Shown piece after piece: positions 1 to 10,000 of a stretch of DNA of 64,000 nt. A model generated the notes under the pieces. That model was given only the letters and a program-made list of their open reading frames with translations, ran no database searches and was not told the origin of the DNA. Each line of letters begins with the position of its first letter. Within the stretch, counting starts at the first letter, position 1. The stretch is taken from assembly GCA_964510225.1 (NCBI GenBank), contig CAZEAN010000003.1, positions 1-64,000 on the forward strand, in the 5' to 3' direction. The position numbers and the translations under genes were made by a program. The DNA comes from CAZEAN01 sp964510225. GTDB lineage: Bacteria > Planctomycetota > Planctomycetia > Isosphaerales > Isosphaeraceae.

Positions 1-2
1 AC

Positions 3-569
3 GTCACCCTGAGTTTCCTGATAGATTCCCTCAGAGCGGTCGTGTTTTATTCGTTGTCCGGAGGTTCGATGGGTGACTTCGATTCCTTGGTCGACACGGC
101 GATCGAGTTGACCAACCTCGGTACCGATCCGCTCGACCTGCATCTCTTCCAGTACAGCGATTTCGACCTGAAGTTTGACCAAGCCAACCAACTCGATCAG
201 ATCCAATACCTCAGCCGGAGTTCGTTGATCCAGTACCGGACCGGCACCGATCTCGGCCTCTTCGCATCGGTTGACACCGAGCCGACTCACTACCAGTCCA
301 CTTCCAGCTTCCTCGATTTCTACTTCAAGTTCTTCCTCGATCAGGACGGCCCGACCACGCTCGACGACACGCCCGGAATAGGTATCCGCTTCCCTGATCC
401 CGCGTCAGACTCGGCTTTCGCCTTCCAGTGGGATCGCGCACTGGCAAGTGGTGAGACATTCGGAGTGGGTTCATCGTTTCGAATGGCCACGATTCCCGAG
501 CCATCGAGCCTCGCGTTATTTGGCATTGGTGCCGCCTGGGCCGTTTTCGTCGTCCGTCGGCGGCGTTGA
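3..569 (+). CDS. PEP-CTERM anchored secreted protein, 5' truncated
   Basis: The frame is open from base 3, so the gene begins before the window; the GTG at 42 is only an internal codon. The visible protein is acidic and rich in Asp, Leu and Ser, as expected of an extracytoplasmic beta-rich protein. It ends in a classic PEP-CTERM tail: IPEPSSLALFGIG, a hydrophobic stretch, then the basic cluster VVRRRR just before the TGA. Family knowledge says such tails are recognised by an exosortase/archaeosortase-type system. No catalytic domain is recognised. A second PEP-CTERM protein lies just downstream on the same strand, which suggests a local cluster of surface proteins. Confidence 0.75.
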   Translation, partial: VTLSFLIDSLRAVVFYSLSGGSMGDFDSLVDTAIELTNLGTDPLDLHLFQYSDFDLKFDQANQLDQIQYLSRSSLIQYRTGTDLGLFASVDTEPTHYQSTSSFLDFYFKFFLDQDGPTTLDDTPGIGIRFPDPASDSAFAFQWDRALASGETFGVGSSFRMATIPEPSSLALFGIGAAWAVFVVRRRR

Positions 570-691
570 CCTCGCTTCGTCCAAAAGCGCGTTCGTGAAC
601 TCGGTCGGCAATCGGAGTCGAGTCGATCCTCGCCTCCTGCATTCGGAACCCTTTCTGACACCCCTCGTCCCAGAAACCAGGAGACTCCATC

Positions 692-2446
692 ATGACGACT
701 CGACCAAGGGTCCTCTTGTTGATCGTGGTCCTCGCGATCATCACCTTGGTAGCGTCCACCAGCCGGGCGGGATCGATCTACGCCTCAGGACAATTCTTGA
801 TCGAGAATGTCGACGGCACGCACGACGAAGTCCGCGAGAATCGCATCTTCCGCATCGATACGACGACGGGTGTTGCGACTGCGGTCTCTCCGTTGTTCGA
901 CGCTGGCACACCCGCAGGCTTGGCTCGCACGCGATCGGGAGAGTTGCTCGGGATCAAATCGGGAAGTCTCGGCTCGGTCGACGCTGGGATTGGCACTTTC
1001 AACCCCTTCGGTAGCCCACTCGACGCAAATTCGTCTGCGTTCGACATCACGTCCGATGGCCGGGGCTTCCTCCTACCGTTCAACGACGACTTCGAGACTC
1101 AGCAACTCTTCTCTATCGATCTGGTGACGGCTCTTATTCTAACGCTTGCCATCGGCCTCGCCGCTCGACTCCGCCGCAGAGCAAATCGGTCATCGACTAG
1201 GAGCCCGGTCCGGGTATGTCGATCTCGGCTGGTTGCGATTGTCGTGGGAGCCTTCTGCCTGTATTCCGGATCGTCGGCGTGGGCAGAGACTTACACGTAC
1301 AAATTCGTCGATGTTCCGTTTGAAGGCGCATCCGAGACCGAACTCTTCGGCATCAACAATCATGGGGTCGCTGTGGGTAGCTACCTCGACCAGGATGGGA
1401 TGAGGCGTGGATTCATCCTGGACACCCAAACCTGGTCGTTCACGGACTACGCGGTGTCCGGAGCGACTGGGACGAGACTGTTCGGGATCAACGATACGGG
1501 AACAATGACCGGCTACTGGCAGAAAGCAGGAGGATTCCAGCACGGCTTCTTCTATGCCTCGGGCATCGTGACGGACGTCGACCGTCCTGGATTCACGACC
1601 AACTACGCCTGGGGCATCAACAATTCAGGGCAGATTGCTGGGTATGTCTTCGACTTCTCCAGCGGTTTCTCCATCCTCAGTCACCAGTACGACATCGCCG
1701 ACGGGACCTTTTCCGAAGTTCTCTACAATACTGCTGGTGACGGCACGGTGACACGAGGCATCAACGACGAGGGCACACAGGTAGGTTGGTCACTGGAGCC
1801 CGATGGCTCGACCCCAGGCCTGATCTATCAGAATGGTGAGTTCACACCGTTCTCGCTCGGTTCTGACCGCTCGACACTGCCCAACGACATCAATAATCTC
1901 GGGGACATCGTCGGCAACGTGGCAAATCTGGACTTCACCGGCTCACAGGGATTCGTACGTGATGCAATGGGCAATGTCTCCTACCTCGCCGTACCCGACG
2001 CTGAATACACACAGGCGTTGGGCATCAATGATTACGGTGTTGTCGTGGGCTTCTTCGAGGACGAGAGCGAGTCGATACGTGGTTTCGTGGCAACCGTGAT
2101 TCCCGAGCCGTCCTCACTTGTGTTGGTGTTGCTCGGTGGCGCAGGAGGGCTGCTGACATACTGCTATTCCCGTAGAAGGTTCCTTGTTCCGACACCCAAG
2201 AGCACCTGTGAATCGACCACCAAAGCCGGGGACCGACGCCGACCTTTCGCGACCATAATGTCTGCCATCCCCCTCTTCGTCTTCGGAACGTTTCTTAATG
2301 GATGCGGTGCAGGGCAGTATTCCGAAGTCGAATCGATTAGTGTCGGTGAAATCAAGAAACGAAACGAAGAGGGGGGCTCGGCGAGCGGGCCAGCCGAAGT
2401 TCGATCCCCAGAAGACCGTGCCAGTAGGGACACCAATTCGAACTGA
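692..2446 (+). CDS. Chimeric secreted ORF: truncated exported module, HAF-repeat PEP-CTERM module, lipoprotein tail
   Basis: This single 584-codon frame carries three export-type modules. Residues 1-27 are a signal peptide, followed by a 115-residue segment (RIFRIDTTTG, AFDITSDGRGF) that stops abruptly at a hydrophobic segment with a basic end (about 145-163). Residues 178-198 form a second signal-like segment ending SSAWA. It precedes HAF-type repeats (FGINNHGVAVGSY, GINDTGTMTGYW, GINNSGQIAGYV) and a PEP-CTERM tail at about 470-497 (IPEPSSLVLVLLGG, then SRRRF). Instead of stopping there, the frame runs on to an ATG at 2258 that opens a lipoprotein-like segment. I read it as two or three ancestral genes fused by deletion or stop-codon loss. 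Several polypeptides from internal starts are possible. The C-terminal overlap is listed separately. Confidence 0.6.
   Translation: MTTRPRVLLLIVVLAIITLVASTSRAGSIYASGQFLIENVDGTHDEVRENRIFRIDTTTGVATAVSPLFDAGTPAGLARTRSGELLGIKSGSLGSVDAGIGTFNPFGSPLDANSSAFDITSDGRGFLLPFNDDFETQQLFSIDLVTALILTLAIGLAARLRRRANRSSTRSPVRVCRSRLVAIVVGAFCLYSGSSAWAETYTYKFVDVPFEGASETELFGINNHGVAVGSYLDQDGMRRGFILDTQTWSFTDYAVSGATGTRLFGINDTGTMTGYWQKAGGFQHGFFYASGIVTDVDRPGFTTNYAWGINNSGQIAGYVFDFSSGFSILSHQYDIADGTFSEVLYNTAGDGTVTRGINDEGTQVGWSLEPDGSTPGLIYQNGEFTPFSLGSDRSTLPNDINNLGDIVGNVANLDFTGSQGFVRDAMGNVSYLAVPDAEYTQALGINDYGVVVGFFEDESESIRGFVATVIPEPSSLVLVLLGGAGGLLTYCYSRRRFLVPTPKSTCESTTKAGDRRRPFATIMSAIPLFVFGTFLNGCGAGQYSEVESISVGEIKKRNEEGGSASGPAEVRSPEDRASRDTNSN
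2258..2446 (+). CDS. Possible internal start: small lipoprotein upstream of DUF1559
   Basis: An in-frame ATG at 2258 gives 62 residues beginning MSAIPLFVFGTFLNGCGAGQ. This is a short hydrophobic leader with a lipobox-like FLNGC, followed by a polar, acidic tail. Small planctomycete lipoproteins of this kind often sit just upstream of DUF1559 genes, and here a DUF1559 gene starts 23 bases after the stop. The segment is in frame with the upstream PEP-CTERM protein, so it may also be made as the tail of that protein. No strong ribosome binding site is visible directly before the ATG. Confidence 0.4.
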   Translation: MSAIPLFVFGTFLNGCGAGQYSEVESISVGEIKKRNEEGGSASGPAEVRSPEDRASRDTNSN

Positions 2447-2469
2447 TCCCAGAATCCCGGGAGGAAACC

Positions 2470-3546
2470 TTGCATAGCATTCACGAACGCAACCGACGGG
2501 CCCGTGGCTTTACACTGATCGAACTGCTCGTGGTCATTGCGATCATCGGCGTCTTGATCGCTCTTCTCCTACCCGCCGTCCAGGCCGCCCGTGAGGCGGC
2601 TCGGCGGACCCAGTGCACCAACAACTTGAAGCAGCTCGCACTCGCATCGCTGACTTACGAGTCGACGCATGGCAGTCTCCCGCCTGGACACCTGTCCCAA
2701 AGGCGACATGACTTGTCAGGTTGGGCTCTGGGACCAAGCCAAAACCTCTTCATTGCCAGCTTTCTCGAACAGGGGGCCGCTTACGCTGCCTACAACTTCG
2801 ATATAGATGCACACGCACCCTCGAATGTGACGGTCGCTGGGATCGGGCTCGCGACCTTGTGGTGCCCGAGTGATCCCACCGTCTCCGAGGGTCTTCCCCT
2901 GATCGATCAGGATATCATCCCCGAAAAGCAGTACCCTTATCGTCCCGATGGGGCTATTCATCAATTTACAAGTTATTTCGGCGTGAGAGGGATGTTTTGG
3001 CAAGGAGCCTTCCCACTCGACCCCTTGCACCGTTGCTACCAGTCGCGCAACCGCAACGGCACGGGCGCCATCATCAACGGGCTCGCTGTCAGGCTTGCGG
3101 AGATCAAGGACGGTACTAGCAACACTCTCTTGTTTGGTGAACGCGCGATGGGACTCCTCGATGGTTCCGATCTAGAGACGCGCGTCCGGTTCCCAGATTG
3201 GCAGTCCGGCTATCATGCCTCCAGTGGGATCAATGCCATGTATCCCATCAACGCACATCGCTCACTTGGCGGGTTCATCCAGCAGGGATGGTTCTGGGTG
3301 CCGTTGTACGGGGCATCGAGCTTTCATCCCGGCGGATCCAACTTCGCTTTGTGCGACGGTTCGGTCCGGTTTCTCAAGGAATCGATCGAATCCTGGCCGA
3401 TCGACCCGAACAGTCCGTTTGGCGATCCGATCGGAGTCGTCTTCAATTTCTGCGAAGGCTACTCCCTCGATGGTGCCGTGCCCGGAGTCTATCAGGCACT
3501 TTCCACTCGTCGGGGAAGCGAGGTCATCAGTAGCGACTCGTTCTGA
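2470..3546 (+). CDS. DUF1559 protein with prepilin-type N-terminal cleavage/methylation motif
   Basis: The protein has 358 residues. The N-terminus reads RGFTLIELLVVIAIIGVLI, a type IV pilin-like motif with Gly before Phe and Glu at +5, as in the large planctomycete family of pseudopilin-like proteins. The DUF1559 hallmarks follow: LLPAVQAAREAARRTQC, NNLKQLALA, and near the end FHPGGSNFALCDGSVRFLKE. The TTG at 2470 is preceded by GGGAGG at 2459-2464 with good spacing, so TTG is the likely start. Members are thought to be exported and to carry a beta-rich C-terminal domain; individual functions are unknown. Length is normal and no lesion is seen. Confidence 0.92.
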   Translation: MHSIHERNRRARGFTLIELLVVIAIIGVLIALLLPAVQAAREAARRTQCTNNLKQLALASLTYESTHGSLPPGHLSQRRHDLSGWALGPSQNLFIASFLEQGAAYAAYNFDIDAHAPSNVTVAGIGLATLWCPSDPTVSEGLPLIDQDIIPEKQYPYRPDGAIHQFTSYFGVRGMFWQGAFPLDPLHRCYQSRNRNGTGAIINGLAVRLAEIKDGTSNTLLFGERAMGLLDGSDLETRVRFPDWQSGYHASSGINAMYPINAHRSLGGFIQQGWFWVPLYGASSFHPGGSNFALCDGSVRFLKESIESWPIDPNSPFGDPIGVVFNFCEGYSLDGAVPGVYQALSTRRGSEVISSDSF

Positions 3547-3621
3547 TCAAGAAGACGATCGTCCCAGAGCAGCGGAGTCTCTGGGGCGGTTCCGATCGGT
3601 TTGTATTCGGGGTTTCATTCG

Positions 3622-4905
3622 ATGAGAACTCGACGTGCCATACTCCAACAGACCGCTACCGTCGGCATCAATACCGGGGTCGCCCTGGTCGCTGCTCCAG
3701 GTCTCCTGGAGGCGATCGGTGCTCGGACGGCGCGGGCGGGGTGGCAGAGCCCTGACGAAGCCGCCCGAGACGAGGCCTATTGGAGCCTCGTCGCTCAGGG
3801 GTTCGTGACAGACGGACGCCATATCATCCTCAACGGAGGGGGCCAGAATCCGCCGCCCAGTGAGGTCCTCGATGCGTTGGTTCGTTACGATACGTTCGCT
3901 GCCGCACAGCCAAGGCCGAACAACATCGAGCTGATCGGTCGTCGGGAGCATCATCGCCGCCGACTCGCTCGGCTTCTCGGCTGCGAATCGGAAGAGCTCG
4001 CTCTTACACGCAACACCACCGAAGGGTTGAACATCGTCGTCAACGGCTTCGAGATGGAGCCTGGTGACGAGATCCTCTCCACCAACTTCGAGAAGCTCTA
4101 TGCTGCGGTCCCAGCACGGCTACGTGCACTGCGTCAGGGAATCGTTGCGCGTGAGATTCCCATACCATCGCCCACGAACGATGACGAAATCGTAGAACGC
4201 ATCGTTGAAGCGATCAATCCGCGTACTCGGCTGATCGTCGCCAGTCACGTCGCAGATGCTTGGGGATTCGTGCTTCCGATCGCTCGGATCTCTGAGGAAG
4301 CACATGCGAGGGGCATCGCCGTGCTCGCCGACGGGGCTCTCTCGTTCGGGCATCTCGACTTCGATGTCCGTCGACTCGGATGCGATTTCTTCGCGAGTTC
4401 ACTGCACAAGTGGCTCTCGGCCCCCTTGGGCACGGGGATCTTGTACGTGCGGCGCGATCGGATCAGCTCACTCTGGCCTCTTTATGGTGCCCGCGAGCCT
4501 CAGTCGGCAGACATCCGCAAGTTCGAGGAGATCGGGACTCGTTCGGGCCCCACGATCGCGGCCATCGGCCAGGCCATCGACTTCCACGAGCGGATCGGCC
4601 CTGCCAACAAAGCGGCCCGACTCCGGTACCTAGGGCAGTACATACTCGATCGTCTCCGAGACGTACCTGGCGTCGAGTGCATCACCGATGCCGATCCCAG
4701 CCGACGGGGAAGCCTGATGCGGATCCGTGTGCGGGATCACACAGGAAGGCAGGTAGAGGCAGCTCTCCGCGATCGATACGGAATCTGGACCTTCGGAGGC
4801 TTGGAGAACGAGGGTGGTGGCATCTACATCTCGCCGAACCTCTTCAATCTGCCGAACGATCTCGACCGCTTCGTCGAGGCAATGGTCGAGATCGCAGCCC
4901 AATGA
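3622..4905 (+). CDS. Class V aminotransferase (isopenicillin-N-epimerase-like), Tat-exported
   Basis: A PLP-dependent fold-type I enzyme of the class V/cysteine desulfurase group, 427 residues from the ATG at 3622. The PLP-binding Asp is in VLADGALSFGH, and the Schiff-base Lys is in SSLHKWLSAPLGTGI. The N-terminus MRTRRAILQQTA followed by a hydrophobic stretch ending TARA is a twin-arginine signal, so the enzyme probably folds with its cofactor and is exported. A TTG at 3601 could extend it by seven residues, but the ATG has GGGG about nine bases upstream and begins directly with the Tat motif. The substrate cannot be told from sequence. The neighbours are secreted proteins. Confidence 0.87.
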   Translation: MRTRRAILQQTATVGINTGVALVAAPGLLEAIGARTARAGWQSPDEAARDEAYWSLVAQGFVTDGRHIILNGGGQNPPPSEVLDALVRYDTFAAAQPRPNNIELIGRREHHRRRLARLLGCESEELALTRNTTEGLNIVVNGFEMEPGDEILSTNFEKLYAAVPARLRALRQGIVAREIPIPSPTNDDEIVERIVEAINPRTRLIVASHVADAWGFVLPIARISEEAHARGIAVLADGALSFGHLDFDVRRLGCDFFASSLHKWLSAPLGTGILYVRRDRISSLWPLYGAREPQSADIRKFEEIGTRSGPTIAAIGQAIDFHERIGPANKAARLRYLGQYILDRLRDVPGVECITDADPSRRGSLMRIRVRDHTGRQVEAALRDRYGIWTFGGLENEGGGIYISPNLFNLPNDLDRFVEAMVEIAAQ

Positions 4906-4935
4906 ACCGTTCATCGGACTCGAGGACGTCTCCTC

Positions 4936-6066
4936 ATGATTGCAATTCGGTTCTCGATGGTAGCCCTCTTGCAACTCGCAACGCTCACCCTGGTCGCGAC
5001 TCCTGGGGGTCACGCAGAGGGGCCTTACCACTTTCAATGCCTGGCCAGTGATGAAGGGCCATTCGACGGTTTCCTAAAACGAGCTCCCTCAATCAACGAT
5101 GCTGGGGTCGTCGCATTCTTCGCGACCCACGACACAGGAATTCAAGCAGTCTACACCCACGACGGTACGCGACCGACCTTGGTCGCGGACTCGAGCGGTC
5201 GACTCAGTACCTTCGGTCCAGGGTTTCCGGTCATCAACGACGCTGGGGAAGTCGCCTTTCGGGCCCGTCTCGACAGTGGCGAGAGCGGGCTCTTCCTGGG
5301 CAGCGACCAGCTGAGAACCCTCGTGAGCACAGACGGGCCGTTCGAAAGTCTTGGAAGTACCTCCATCTATAGCAGTCCTTCGCTGAGCAATGATGGGGTG
5401 GCCGCATTCTACGCGACGCGTCATGGCGAAGATGCAGCGATTTATCGCGTTGAATCAGCTGGAGAGCCAACGGAGATTGCGGGCAAAGCGAGCGGGTTCC
5501 ATGTGATCGGAGACGCACCCTGGATCGACCGTGAGCATATTGTGACATTCTTCGCTCGCAACGTACGTGACGAGCTCGGTATCTTTCGGATCGATCCGGA
5601 GGGGAGAGCGGTCGAGGTCTTGACGAGTCGCCGGATCGATGGGCTCACCGATACTTTCTCCTGCAACAATGCCGGTGCCGTCGCGTTTCGCGTGGTCCGT
5701 GACAACGGCTCCGTCGAACTGAGGGTTGTCGAAGCTGATAGAATGCGCTGTATCGCGGATACACAGGGCGTGTTCCGGGATTTTGGCAATCTCACAATGA
5801 ACGATCGGGGAGATGTCGTCTTCACCGCCCTCCACGACGACGGCCCGTTTGGGATCTACGACGGACCAAATCCATCGAGCGATGCCGTGATCCGGCATGG
5901 GGACCTCCTGGAAGGCCAATCGGTTCGATACCTCGCACTCTCCCGGCGAGGGATGAACGACTCTGGATGGATCGCCTTCTACGCGGGCTTCGACGACGGT
6001 GGGGGAGGCATCTTCGTTGCACGTCCCCGTATCGGCCTGGAGCAACGATCGGATTGGCCAAACTGA
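4936..6066 (+). CDS. Secreted tandem-repeat protein (NDxGxVAFxA repeats)
   Basis: The protein has 376 residues with a signal peptide (ALLQLATLTLVATPGGHA). It then has about seven copies of a unit of roughly 45 residues with the core IND-AG-VAF-A: SINDAGVVAFFATHD, VINDAGEVAFRARLD, SLSNDGVAAFYATRH, CNNAGAVAFRVVRD, TMNDRGDVVFTALHD and GMNDSGWIAFYAGFD. This resembles NxxGxxA-type tandem-repeat exported proteins found in planctomycetes and proteobacteria, probably a beta-propeller. Many relatives carry a PEP-CTERM tail; this one ends without it, in QRSDWPN. The ATG at 4936 has GAGGA about nine bases upstream. Function is unknown. Confidence 0.75.
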   Translation: MIAIRFSMVALLQLATLTLVATPGGHAEGPYHFQCLASDEGPFDGFLKRAPSINDAGVVAFFATHDTGIQAVYTHDGTRPTLVADSSGRLSTFGPGFPVINDAGEVAFRARLDSGESGLFLGSDQLRTLVSTDGPFESLGSTSIYSSPSLSNDGVAAFYATRHGEDAAIYRVESAGEPTEIAGKASGFHVIGDAPWIDREHIVTFFARNVRDELGIFRIDPEGRAVEVLTSRRIDGLTDTFSCNNAGAVAFRVVRDNGSVELRVVEADRMRCIADTQGVFRDFGNLTMNDRGDVVFTALHDDGPFGIYDGPNPSSDAVIRHGDLLEGQSVRYLALSRRGMNDSGWIAFYAGFDDGGGGIFVARPRIGLEQRSDWPN

Positions 6067-6229
6067 CGACGAACGAACCCAAGCGGCAGCGTGAGTCGCT
6101 CGGGGAATCTCGACATCATCACCCCATCGAGGACAATTCATGCTGTGCACTATTGTAGGAAGTGGCCGTCTCAAGAGGTGACAAGGTCACTCGGACCGCG
6201 CACGAACGAGGGCTCTTCCTCTCGGGCTC

Positions 6230-6418
6230 GTGCCACTCGTACTGGCGATCTCGGCTGGAATCATCTTGTCGGCCTACAGCTACGATACCACCTTTGTCGA
6301 CAATACACTTATGGAGAAGTGGAACTCTGGAATCACGATCCAGGACTTCGAAAGGCACGAACACGCCTACGCTTGTTGGACGAGCTATCGGATCCGAATC
6401 GACGAGACGGTCGAGTAG
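6230..6418 (+). CDS. Possible small membrane-associated ORF, doubtful
   Basis: A GTG at 6230 opens 62 codons. It starts with a hydrophobic segment, PLVLAISAGIILSAYSY, followed by a polar tail containing ITIQDFERHEHAYACW. The frame is also open back to 6182 without another good start. The composition is protein-like (one transmembrane segment, balanced residues), but no ribosome binding site is obvious and I recognise no family. It could be a remnant of a decayed gene. Confidence 0.22.
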   Translation: MPLVLAISAGIILSAYSYDTTFVDNTLMEKWNSGITIQDFERHEHAYACWTSYRIRIDETVE

Positions 6419-6942
6419 TTGAGGCTGGTACTTGCTGGCTTCAATGCCGAGTGAATATTGTGGGCCGATAGGTTCTAAGGCCGCTTGATTTGCGCGAAGG
6501 TGGTACGCATCCGAATCGCCCGGATCTACCACTATGTCTTCGATGGCTGAGCGGGTCTGCTCGGTATCTCTCCCGTCAGGCTCGTGTACGCCCAATGCTG
6601 TAGCCGCGAATAGAGTGAGTAGGCATCAAAGCTCAGTGTATACCAAGTACGGAAAGCGTTGAGAGTAAAAGGCTTTAGCAATAGGTCATTTAAGTGATTA
6701 TACACTGATCCCTACATGGTAGGGAATGATTGCTCTTTCAGAGTCACATGCATGTTAGCGTCAGTGAACGTTAGTCCGAGTCGAGCCCTTGATCATCTTA
6801 GGCACCATTCATCAACGTTCGTCTGCGACCAAGCCGCGCCAGTTCAGATCGGATCTTCTGTAGGAACGATAGACTCCCCTAAATCATCCCCGGCCTCTGA
6901 CAAGAGTCAACGGCAATCACTCGCCAGTTACCGCTTCGCACG

Positions 6943-6948
6943 TATAAT
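6943..6948 (+). promoter_or_regulatory. Candidate -10 box for the 7037 gene
   Basis: An exact TATAAT lies about 90 bases before the ATG at 7037, in the AT-rich end of a long intergenic region. No good -35 hexamer is visible at 16-18 bases upstream, so this is only a candidate. Confidence 0.3.
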
Positions 6949-7036
6949 GATCGAGAAGCCCCAACGTAGAATCTAGGAACCGATCGGATCTAAGGGCAAC
7001 CGGCCCCATCGTCGAGCTGATTAAGGGAGAATCTTC

Positions 7037-10000
7037 ATGGCCGTTGGCAACCCCCCGGGCAAGAGACTCAAGTACGAGGAGTTTGTCGACTATCAGATCC
7101 GCCAGACGCGGTCTCGGATTAAGACGACCGAGATTCTGACCGCCCTTGTGGCGATGGGAACGCTCGGCCTCGGGCTTCTCTTCCTGGAGATTGTCCTTGA
7201 TCACTGGATTGGACTCCCCTCGATGGTTCGAGGTGGAATCCTCCTTGTCGCTCTCCTGACGGCGATCGCTTTTTCAATCCGCTATGTGATTTTGCCACTG
7301 CTCTCGAACGTCAATGAGTTTTACGCGGCGCAACAGATTGAGTCGATCGAGCCTCGATTCAAGAACAGTCTCCTGAACTATCTCGATCTCCGACGGCGGC
7401 GAGCTGAGATGCGAGGGAGTATTTTCAACACGATCGAATCGCGTGCCGTCCGAGACTTGCGCCACGTCCACGTCGAATCGGCGATCGACCAGAAGCGACT
7501 AACACGTAGCTTTTACGCACTCGCGGCCGTGATCGTGTTGTTCTGTCTCTACGTGGTCCTCTCGCCAAAGGACGTTCTCGACTCCGCGCGTCGGGCATTG
7601 CTCGCCGACGTGGCACGCCCAACTAACACGACTTTGATCGAGATTGAACCGGGCGACGATCCGGAGCTCTCCGAAGTGATTTCGGGGGATGATGTCCGTT
7701 TCTCGGCCGTCCCGGATACCCGAGGGATCCGACCAAACAAGATCACCCTGCACTACAGCACCGATGGAGGCCGGTTCTTTGACGATCGTGACCTTGCCGA
7801 GGGTGAAAACTACTACGACCCCTGGCGACTCACCCTAACGGATGTCTCCAGCGATCTCGACTACTACTTCACGGCCAATGATTTCCGCTCCAAGACTTAC
7901 CATCTGACCGTCCTCCCGGCACCCCGAATCGTCTCGGTCGAACACGATCTCGAATTTCCGGACTACACCGGTCTTGAGGACCGAGTCGGGATTCCTTCCG
8001 GGAACGTCCGGGCGCTGGCCGGGACGATGGTGACTGTCCGAGCCCGTGCGAATCAGTCGGTTCAATCAGGCTACATCTCGTTCAAAGGCGGTGCGGGTGC
8101 TGAAAATGGCCCCGAAGAGACGGTGCCGTTGACAGTCGTTCGTGATGATTCTGAAGTCGAAGTTGTCGGACGCTTTGAGGTCGAGCGAAGTGGATCGTAC
8201 AAGATCCGCTTCACAACGGATGGCTTCCAGAAGAATCCGGAGCCCGTTGTTTACGACATCGAAGCACTCCGCGATCGGATTCCGACCGCAGAGATTCTTC
8301 AGCCTGAAGAGACGCCGCTCGATGTTCCTGCGAACGCCAAGCTACCGATCAAATTCAACGGATCGGACGATTTTGGGCTCTCCAAGGCGACTCTTTCGAT
8401 CGTCCGCGACCTCGAACCACTCTTCGGCGGCCTGAACTACGTCAAGGATCCGGAATCGCGTCCGACCCTCCTTGAACAATCAGAAGTGGTCGATCTCGGC
8501 ACACTCGGTGTCCGTCCCGGCGATCAGCTTACCTACTGGGTCTCAGTTACCGACAACAAACTTCCAAACCCCAATTTCTTTGAGACCCCGAAGCGAACGC
8601 TCAACATCATCGAGCCGCGCGAGGAGCCGGAGCAAACCGAGGAAAATCAAGAGAATGCGGAAAATCCGGAACAGGCCGAGAATAACCCTGCCCAAGAAGA
8701 GCGACGCCCCGGAAAGAATAACCAGGAGCAAGAAAACAACGACCAAGGATCCGGTGAGCAAGAACCGCAAGATGGCGATCCACAAGAAGGTGGCGATCCG
8801 CAAGGCGGTGCCGAAGGTGATCCCCAAGACGGCGGTGAACCACAAGAAGGGGCTTCGGAATCGAATGACCCGAATCGGGATCCATCGGAAGGATCAACTC
8901 GCCGTGGCAACTCTGATCCCAACGCTGAGCCCGGTTCCGATCCAACAGATCGCCAGCCAAGTGCGGATCAAGAGAACGGTACTGAGTCTGACCAGCAGCG
9001 TGAGTCTGCGGGTGAACGCAGTGATGGTCGCGAAGCAGCCCAGGGTGAACGGGAGCCGGGAGCAGACCAGCCTCGGTCCGAGTCCAGATCAGACTCAACG
9101 AGTGAGTCTGAGTCTGAGCAAGGCAACCAATCGGGCGAGGATAACGAGCTAAGCCCCGAGGAGAAACAAGAACGCCTGGATCGACTCCGTGATGCAGTTC
9201 GTCGGGCTCAAGAGAACCGTGATCAGGCTTCTTCTGAGGACCGTGATCGCTCAACCACCGAGGATCAAGAGCGGTCCGATCGAGACAACCAGCGACGTCC
9301 CGAGGAACGGGACGGAGAGGGTCGGGAAGAGAATAACGACGCTCGCAATCAAGATTCTAACTCCGGCAATCGGAACTCAGAGAACCGTAGCGAACGTGAT
9401 CGGGCTGGTGAGAATCAGGATTCCGCCACTTCAGATAACTCGGAGGACTCAAACGACCCCAATCGTTCCGAATCTCAACGAGAACGCTCAGGTGACGCGG
9501 AGCGGGATCGATCAGGATCGGAGAATGCCGACGAGCGTTCTGGTTCTCGGAACCGAGAAGAAGATCGTCAACGCGGACCGGGCGAATCGTCTGAGAGTGA
9601 ACGCAATCGAGATAATTCTTCGGATTCAGACGCGTCGGACCGCAGCCGTTCGGAACGTTCTGGCGAAGATCGGGATCAGGAAGGATCGCAGGACGGTAAG
9701 GAAGAATCCGACGAGCGTCAGGAGAACCAGTCTGGAGGTGAGCAGGGCCGCGAGCAATCTGGGTCGTCACGCGAACAAGAGGGTAACAACACTCGTCCGG
9801 AAGATCGACAACCCCAGAACGATCAATCGTCGTCAGATACTGATCAGACCGACGAGAATCGATCGAGCAATCGAAGCGGCAGTAACGCGACTGAAGACGA
9901 AGATTCACGACTACGTCCTGGTGATCCTCAAGAAGAACAAGAGTCGGATCAAGAGCAACGCAACGATGGTACGCCAGGCGACTCTGAACGCTCGGAGACT

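Larger units (their letters stand above)
6067..7036 (+). other. Long intergenic region, mostly noncoding
   Basis: There are about 970 bases without a convincing gene. Its middle part (about 6600-6960) is visibly more AT-rich than its surroundings. It contains a small ORF of doubtful status (listed separately), a perfect inverted repeat CCCTAC-ATG-GTAGGG at 6710-6724, and an exact TATAAT at 6943-6948 upstream of the large gene at 7037. The remainder shows no recognisable RNA gene. Confidence 0.5.

Noticed and set aside
4380..5051. A 223-codon frame within the class V aminotransferase
   Set aside because: It is Arg/Pro/Ser-rich, as expected for a shifted frame of a GC-rich gene, while the overlapping frame has clear PLP motifs.
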